Shown: piece by piece, positions 57,340 through 64,000 of the stretch
Layout of the letters: every line of letters starts with the position of its first letter
How positions within the stretch are numbered: position 1 is the first letter of the stretch
Origin: Trichopria drosophilae
Lineage: Eukaryota; Arthropoda; Insecta; Hymenoptera; Diapriidae
Reading direction: 5' to 3'
Assembly: GCA_030407085.1 (NCBI GenBank)
Contig: CM059585.1
Location: 91,464,501-91,528,500 of the forward strand
DNA: 64,000 nt
Notes under the pieces: model-generated
Seen by the model: the letters and a program-made list of their open reading frames with translations, nothing else
Told to the model about the DNA's origin: nothing
Database searches by the model: none
Made by a program: the position numbers and the translations under genes

Positions 57340-57665
57340 TCTAGTTTCGTGGGAAGGCCAGCAGCAGGTGGCAAATCGCAGGAGTGAATTTGGTTCGAAC
57401 GGAATTGCGAATCCCGCAAAAATCCGAATTTTCGCCACATATTAATTCGTAACGGTCAGGAGTTTTATTGCATTTCATTCTGGTAATTTCCGGTGCTTTT
57501 CAAACTCATTTTACACTCGAACCGAGAGAATCCAGGCCACAGGTGACATTGCGAAATTGGAAAAAATCAGCGTACGACCTTTCGACGAGATTTTCAGCTC
57601 GCGTGCTCTACCGCTTTTATCGGGGTGCCGAGATATCGACACGTGTAAATAGATAAAGGGATGAT
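57340..57665. other. GC-richer island, function unknown
   Basis: A repeat-free block with GGAAGGCCAGCAGCAGGTGG (57351), ACTCGAACCGAGAGAATCC and GACACGTGTAAATAG. Frames on both strands (57468-57656 plus, 57511-57843 minus) have no recognisable domain. It may be a regulatory or untranslated host element. Confidence 0.3.
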
Positions 57666-58018
57666 GTCGAGAAGCCAATACGAATTCGAAATCGATAACT
57701 GAGCAATTTCTACTCACTGTTTTTCGTTGGTAACTTCTATCGAATTTGCGTTCCGTTTCTACTGATGTTAAATCATGCTGCTGTTCGCCTACTATTTCAA
57801 GAGTCAGGCATATTTTTCTATGACAATATCTAAAATTATTCAAAATTGATATTTTGCGTAATTAACTAATTACTGCTAAAAAATTCTATGTGGATGGAAA
57901 GATAAGATATTCAGAGTTATCACTGAAGTGCAGTAAGATGCAATGAAACACATATTTAATTATAGTTAATTCTTTTTTATCTAGATAATGAGACAAACGA
58001 TTCAAGATGCGAGGTCTC
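57666..58018. other. non-coding spacer, nothing recognised
   Basis: AT-rich with no features. Confidence 0.4.
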
Positions 58019-58020
58019 TA

Positions 58021-58950
58021 GATTAATAACACCGGACCACAAAAAAACAACTTATGTTATGTGCAAGAAACGAAACTAGGTCTTTCTCATAGAATTTGGG
58101 CCGCTGAGTCCGAATTCGGGCACAGAATAGGTCCTATACGTCTGTTTTTTAAATCTGAGATATATACTGCGATAAATTGTTTTTTTTTTCGAGAAACTTG
58201 GCAAATCTTGTGCAAGAAAAAAAATGCAACTGTACAATGGATCAAGACTAGGTAATTCATGTGGATTTTTGGATTCTGATCCGAATACAGGATCCAGAAT
58301 TTGTTCAACTTGTTTACATTTTTTTATGTTTGAGATTAGATTGTGAAAAAACTGCTCTTTGGACCTATTTACATATTTTTATTATTATTTAGATTCAGTG
58401 CACGGAGAGACTTCTCATACGCATATTTGTAAAATTCTGTTTCGAAAATTGCTATAAAAATTTGAGAATTTAGGGGTAATCGATGTAGTGTTAGAAAAAT
58501 TGAAATACTGACAGGATTCTCCGACTTGTAGTTTTAAGAATATTTCAAAACAATGTAAGAATTTTTCATATAGTGAATTAGAAAAATTAGTATAGTTTGT
58601 TAGAAAAACCACAGTATAATCTCGTTTACTATGCCAAACAAATTTTTCTAAACAAGAAAGCGAGATAAAGATAAAGAAAGGCGAGAAAAGACAAAGAAAC
58701 CCTTGTATATTGCACATACACAAATTTAAATTGTATTATATTGGAAATCTCGTCTGTAGATAGAGAACAAAAGTAAAGGAGGAAAAAGAATGACAAAATT
58801 CAAAAAGTTTCTTTTCCTTCAAAAAGACTCTTTCACACCTCATATTTGCCTTCCAGCGCGTATAGGACCAATTCTGCGCCCGAATTCGGATTTAGCGGCA
58901 CAAAATCTATATGCAGGACCTGGTTGTGATTCTGGTCCGGTGTAATAATC
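58021..58950. mobile_element. 930-bp TA-target element, TIR GATTAWTAACACCGGACC
   Basis: The left end GATTAATAACACCGGACCAC and right end GGTCCGGTGTAATAATC are inverted, each bordered by TA. The inverted arms extend over about 115 bp through TCCGAATTCGGGCACAGAAT (left) and its inverse on the right, and AGGTCCTATACG. The interior is AT-rich without transposase, so it is a non-autonomous Tc1/mariner-type element. The overlapping short frames are incidental. Confidence 0.8.
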
Positions 58951-58952
58951 TA

Positions 58953-60523
58953 AACGTTTTATTTTTGGCCTGTTTTTGGTCAAGACACTGACTTTACCAG
59001 GGAGTCGGCCATGAATGGGGGAGAAGATGGATTTGGGGATGAAATTACCTGCAGGTACGATAATTATATTCATGTGGTACGGATAAGTTTAAGGTATTCT
59101 TGTAGATAAATGGGATTGAGATAATTCCATAGTTATTTAAAGGCAAGGGGTATGAACCTGTGAACGATGAGTCGGGATCGAGGATGTCAGGTGTTTAATT
59201 TTGGACTCCGGGATCTTCTCTATACCGAATTTTTGTAAAATTGAAAGTTTGAGGAGGTATTCTGAGATAGTTACGCTTTTAAAAAATAAAAAAAAAGATC
59301 AATTTTTTTTAAAGTTCTAATTGGGGTACCTAAAGTAGTAATTTAAACAATATCCCACTTGAAGAAATACTACATTACACTCTGTAGATATGATAGCAAA
59401 TATGAGGTATTTTTATGGCTGTCGGTTTTATTTTAATATTACTTAACCATAGATACACATTTTTATATTTTATATCCGTATCAACATATTCATATATTTA
59501 TCTTCATTAGTTCACGACATTATTCATATCATTATAAGTCGCGCAGATCTTTTTCCATAATCCATCACGGGGCATCTATTAAATAATATTCAGTAATAAT
59601 ACGTGACGTCTGATCATACTAGAGGTTAAAATGTCAACATTTTTCATTGTTTTTTTATACATTGCTCACACGGTTATCTTTGCAGTATCTGATTATTAAC
59701 ACGTTTCGGCATATTGATATAGCCTCGTGTCATCGGTTTCTAAATAATGTTTTACGAATTGAAAGAAGCATTTATTTCATATACACTTTTTTTCGTAATG
59801 TTATGCCCACGAGATGGTACAAAGAGAAAATTCAATGTTTTTACATCATTGTCAATGTATTGATAATTGATCAAAAATTCATTATTTAAGAAACTTTCAG
59901 ACATAACCTTATGAAAGTTAGTGTTGTAGGGTTTTTCAGGACAGAAAATCAGATTTTCAAAATTCAAAATAGGGGATCCAAAATGGCCGACCGAGATGTA
60001 AAAGTTTACTTTATCGACACGAAATTTAGGTACATGGGCCTTTTCGAGGACATTAAATGGTAACTTATGCACTTTCTGTCAAGTAATACAGCATCTGAAA
60101 CGATAATCTGAAGTCATGTTTCCAATCAGTCATCCCGAAAATAACCGAGTACTCCACATCGACAAAGAAAATGTCATTAATTCAGCCGTTTTCAATCCGC
60201 CATTCTCAATTTTCAAATATGTAACCAGATTCGTGATCAGCGTCCCCAAAATCCACTAAAAGAAGTTTTTATTTTATAAAAATATTTTAAAATGAAAGTA
60301 AAATGTGGTAAGCAGATACAAATTGGAGTAGTGACTAGTGAATAGAGTGATTTTCAAATACTAGTTATTATCTAGTCGTTAGATTTTGGGGGTATATGAG
60401 AAAATTTAACCCATCTTTAACACCGTATTTCCTAGTTTGACCAACCCTGTATTTTTAGTGCTGGAGAGGCTATAAAAGTACTTGATATTTAATATTTGTA
60501 ACACCCTGTAATACATGAGACCA
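58953..60523. other. non-coding sequence with a TGGCGGA-family inverted repeat
   Basis: 59926-60000 (GGGTTTTTCAGGAC ... GGGGATCCAAAATGGCCGAC) and 60180-60258 (CAATCCGCCATTCTC ... TTCGTGATCAGCGTCCCC) are diverged inverted arms of the dispersed foldback family. Otherwise nothing was recognised. Confidence 0.45.
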
Positions 60524-60525
60524 TA

Positions 60526-60652
60526 CCCAGACAGCACAAAATGTTTTGTTACATACCAAATACGTAACTGATATATAACGGTTATGAAGCCGGACATTTT
60601 TACATTCCTGTGACATAACCGTTACATATTTGTAACGTCTGTGCTGTATGGG
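60526..60652. mobile_element. 127-bp TA-target MITE, TIR CCCAGACAGCACA
   Basis: Left TA-CCCAGACAGCACA and right TGTGCTGTATGGG-TA are inverted with TA flanks. Further inverted blocks (GTTACATACCAAATACGTAAC and GTAACGTCTG, GGTTATG and CATAACC) make it almost wholly palindromic. Confidence 0.8.
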
Positions 60653-60669
60653 TATTATAGTGCAATCTA

Positions 60670-60816
60670 GGTATATTTACCCACTCGATCCGGTGCCTTT
60701 CTATCCCGTCTCGATACATTTACAAAAAGAAGGGGAGCCTTTCTTATCCCACTCCTCTACGTTGCGTTACATTCGTGACGTCGCAACAGGCCCTTTCTGA
60801 GGCCCCAGCCTGCAAG
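60670..60816 (+). other. candidate exon with strong splice donor (weak)
   Basis: The sequence ends GCCTGCAAG followed by GTAAGG at 60817, a near-perfect 5' splice site. Upstream, one frame lacks stops for about 50 codons (ending TSQQALSEAPACK) in a GC-richer, repeat-free block with a TGACGTCGCA CRE-like site. There is no ATG in that frame. It could be an untranslated first exon or an internal exon; it could also be chance. Confidence 0.25.
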
Positions 60817-61389
60817 GTAAGGGAAATGAGAGCGACGACAGGTAAATATAACGAGTCGCAACCCGGCAAATATGTTGGGATGTAAATATAGCGAGACGCA
60901 ATTATATCGGGTCTCTACTGGACTACTAATCATTTTGACTTATGTGAATTCGCGATGACATGAATATGTAATAAAAATTAGATCTGTCCTTGATCGCTTT
61001 AAAGAAAACCACAAAACACATTGAAATAAAGTGGTTGGAAAAAATCAGTGTGATATTTGATATGTTGAGATCACATTATTTCTATGTATTTGAACAGCTA
61101 AACTCAAACTGAAATAAAAATTAAGATTTTCCCGCGAATTTCAGGTATAACTTAAAAATACCTGTAAGAAAGTTAGTTTTGTAGTCATATATTTAAGAAG
61201 GAACATAAATTTATTGATAAACACAAATACACACTTACATCAGTTGTTTTTGAACGCCAAAAAGCATAAGTATCTTCTAATGAAACCAACACGGTCGAAT
61301 CGACAAAAATTATGAAAACGTAAACACACGATTTGTACGTGTTTATCTTCAACACTAGTCATGTGTTTCCTGGATTAGTAAAGAATGGT
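60817..61389. other. non-coding, short direct repeat TAAATATARCGAGWCGCAA
   Basis: The motif occurs at about 60843 and 60883 in direct orientation. The rest is AT-rich with no feature. Confidence 0.4.
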
Positions 61390-61740
61390 CTCGGTGGTGC
61401 CGAATGTGAAGAAGAATCGACTTTATTCGCTTGGTCAGGAATTTAATTTCTATACCGCAACCACCTATCGCCTTAGAAACATTAATGGTTGGTTTTCAAT
61501 GCAAAAGATCCAGAACGGCATCCCCGACGTGGCTCAAAAGCACAACTGCACCTAGCATTCCCTTTGTAACAATTGCTGACGCAGATCGGTAATTGAGACC
61601 ATCGGTGTAATTGCATTTGCTGCTCAACCATGGCGTCGGGCACGTCCCAGCAGTTCTCCTTCCTGGAATACCAATGAGCGCGTTCTCGTTGTCCTGAAAC
61701 GCGTATCCGGAACGTTTTAAAAGGAGAATTCATATTTTTC
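61390..61740. other. GC-richer island, function unknown
   Basis: A repeat-free block with a minus-strand 83-codon frame (61482-61733) rich in cysteine (CWDVPDAMVEQQMQ, CVSNCYKGNARCSC). A minus-strand acceptor-like TTTCAG at about 61694 precedes a second open frame. No domain is recognised. It is a candidate for a host exon or conserved element. Confidence 0.3.
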
Positions 61741-62904
61741 GAATATTACGCGGAAATTGTACAATTGAAAGTTCTTAACGACTGGACGATTAATTAGAAA
61801 GTTTGAATCTCGTATCCAGAGTACTAATCCATGAATCGCATTATTTGTATGTGCCCGTGGGTGTCGATGTATGATCATTACAGATAAATTACCATTTTTA
61901 AAGAATTTGTCAATTTAAAATCTTTGATGGATTAAATATGAATTGAAATTAACTCCTGACATTTTTAGTTGCATTAAAATAACAGTATATAATTAATTAA
62001 CATAAAACAATATATTATTTTATTATAAAACAATATAAAACAATAAGTTAATTTAAGGCTATTCAGAAAATAACAACGCCTAATATACGAAAAATAAAGA
62101 AGTAATTAATCTAACTATTAAATTTGAAATTCAATTAAAAAACGTATATATGCTTTATTACATAATTATGAACTGTAGCTAATAGATCATAGATGTTATA
62201 AATAATTACTTTATTCAAATGAAGTATTTTGATTATCTAAGAACTGTGATTTAATTAACAAATTAATTTCAAATTTGAACCATATTGTTCCTGTTAAAGT
62301 AACGACACGGTGAGCTTGGGCTACGTTCAACCCAAAAGTCCGTGTATACCTGGCCGTTTTATTTTTAAATGCCATTAGTCAATTTTAAACCGGAAATGAA
62401 AATAATCGGAGTAGGAAAACAAAAATTAAATTGATTTTTTACATTTGTTGTAGGTTATATCTCAGAAAAACCTGGCTTTATCCTATTTTTTGTAAGCAAA
62501 AGATGTATTTAGATACTAATTAAAGAATTTAAACAACTTATATTACTAGCTTTCTTCAAAATAATGAAAAAAACAGCATTTTTCGAAAGTTTTTGAAATT
62601 TGCTAGGCTTTATATTTCACACGTTACGGAAAATAACCTATCAAAAAATGGCTCCAAAATTCAAATTTGCCATGAAATATAAACTTTAACGCGTCATTTT
62701 TATGGAACCCTGAAATATAGAACAATTTAATTTTTGCAGTTTTACAAAAAAAAATATATGTACTTTAATTTACCTCCAGGAATTTTTAGTTTAAAATGAA
62801 TAACAGAGTAGCAACTTTCAAAAAACCATTGAAAATTCCGTTTTTCCCATTATTTTTAAGGAAGATGGTAATTTAAATTTTTATAATTATTATAAAAATT
62901 CTTT
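61741..62904. other. AT-rich non-coding sequence, nothing recognised
   Basis: Very AT-rich with no repeats or frames of note. Confidence 0.4.
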
Positions 62905-63090
62905 GTGCACGAATTTGCCATGATGCGTGCAGTAGAAAATCTGTGTGTGAAGCGAATGTCGTGCGTGAAGTCAACTTCACGAACTTCATCTACTTCACCT
63001 ACTTCACGCACTGAATTTTACGACTTCACGCATTCAAAATCTGTGCATAAAATATCGGGTATAACTCATATAGCGCGTGAAGTTGTACAC
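62905..63090. repeat. cluster of GTGCGTGAAGT/ACTTCACG motifs
   Basis: GTGCGTGAAGTCAACTTCACG (62961) is a small perfect palindrome core, followed by ACTTCATCTACTTCACCTACTTCACGCAC and GACTTCACGCATT. The motif resembles the GTGCGTAAAGT palindromes at 44.1 kb. The 112-codon frame starting here gets its Ser/Thr/Arg pattern from these repeats and is not a gene. Confidence 0.55.
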
Positions 63091-64000
63091 TTGCTGCATA
63101 ATATACTATTATTAGTGTCAAAATACATCTTTTGTATGAAAAAATATGATAAAGCTTGTTTTTCTAAGAAACAACGTTTCGAAAATCCATACATATATTA
63201 TGTCCTTTGTAATAAATCAAACCCGAAATTACTTCTACTGTAACAAAACTTATTACAGAGGTTTTTTAGGTCCGCTGGTTCAAGTGGGTAGATGCAATAT
63301 CACTGGCCTAAAATATATAACAGTCATCAATTATTATTATTTTCAATACGTTTATTGCTTATGAGCAGTCGATGCCGAATTAATAATCAGATTTATTAAA
63401 TTAAAGATGGCGGACCGAAAATGACGATAGTAATTATATCAAATATTGATCGGCTTCTGTAATTTTCAATATCTGAATATTTTTTGGGTTGCTAATAGGA
63501 ATTTGTCTTCAGATTTTCGAAACTCAAAATGCCTGTCCCAGAAATAGTGCGTTTTAGACAAAAATCACGGGAGATACATTTTTTTTTAACAATTTTGCTT
63601 AAATCTGGGTAAAATGTTTTTCATCATTTTGAAATTGTCGTACTGAATTTTAAAAATCTTATCGCAAATTCGTTATCAACAATCAATAAAACACGCAAAT
63701 ATTGAAAATTACATAAATCCTTATGTACTTGATATTTTTCGTCCGCCCTTTTATTTCCGACATCTCTAATTTCAATCAAACTGGTTCAGGTAATGAGTTT
63801 TGTTCAGATACAATAACGTTTGTGTCTGATTTACGGCAATTTGAAAAACGTACAAGTATTTACTAGTGTCACAACAAAAAGAATTTTGTCTGAAAATTTT
63901 TTTTACATATTTTGTGCAAAAATGCAGAAAATTGCATTTAAATTGTAACTTCTCATTGCCGTCCGACACAGTAAACTTCAAGCAATAAAATCCATATACT
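63091..64000. other. AT-rich sequence with a TGGCGGACC relic
   Basis: AAAGATGGCGGACCGAAAATG (63404) is another relic of the dispersed TGGCGGA foldback family. The short frames are incidental. Confidence 0.4.

Noticed and set aside
62905..63243. 112-codon frame rich in Ser, Thr and Arg
   Set aside because: Its composition comes from ACTTCACG repeats.

Overview
This is a gene desert from a strongly AT-rich arthropod nuclear genome, most likely an insect and possibly an ant or other hymenopteran. That placement is an inference from the transposon types: a BEL/Pao retrotransposon, 5'-truncated LINEs, hAT-, piggyBac- and TA-target MITEs, and Helitron-like repeats. I found no complete host protein gene, rRNA, CRISPR array or bacterial feature. 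The only substantial coding sequence belongs to transposons. A few GC-richer islands and three small open segments with splice-like borders are the best candidates for host function.

Layout. 1-3850: AT-rich sequence with one dispersed repeat (1655-1945) and a GC-richer island (2241-2760). 3853-7150: a TA-target element (TIR CACTG...) whose ends are split apart by a LINE tail with an AAAT microsatellite, a broken Helitron-like copy and a near-perfect 965-bp palindrome. 7151-10702: mostly featureless, with inverted clusters of a TCTCGGT motif. 10703-16332: a hAT-like foldback element (8-bp TSD) carrying a stack of later insertions. These are a hairpin-ended repeat, a 5'-truncated LINE with a 12-bp TSD, Helitron-like copy A inside the LINE, a 750-bp MITE inside copy A, Helitron-like copy C inside the LINE's target-site duplication, and a second MITE inside copy C. 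16530-21023: two TA-target MITEs and a 644-bp solo LTR with a perfect 5-bp TSD. 21-37 kb: mostly unique AT-rich sequence with a tandem repeat (26.4-26.9 kb), a tRNA-like head (28.7 kb), a piggyBac-like MITE (33.6-34.1 kb) and two exon candidates.

37289-38552 holds Helitron-like copy B, which supplies the empty site for the MITE in copy A. 41.9-45.3 kb is rich in palindromes and MITEs. 45314-51544 is one BEL/Pao element on the minus strand with 270-bp LTRs and a perfect ACAAA TSD. Its gag-pol is broken by six in-frame stops and three frameshifts. 52130-52911 is a second LINE 3' end. 53397-53983 is 587 bp of nearly pure (CT)n. The last 10 kb contain further MITEs and repeats with small GC-richer islands.

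The most informative part is 10.7-16.3 kb. The nested direct repeats order the insertions in time, and they fix the ends of the Helitron-like family (A^TTACTTCG...CTAG^T) without outside data. The 750-bp MITE there is also unusual because its two arms carry eight copies of TCAAGGTCA, the extended half-site bound by FTZ-F1/ERR-type nuclear receptors.
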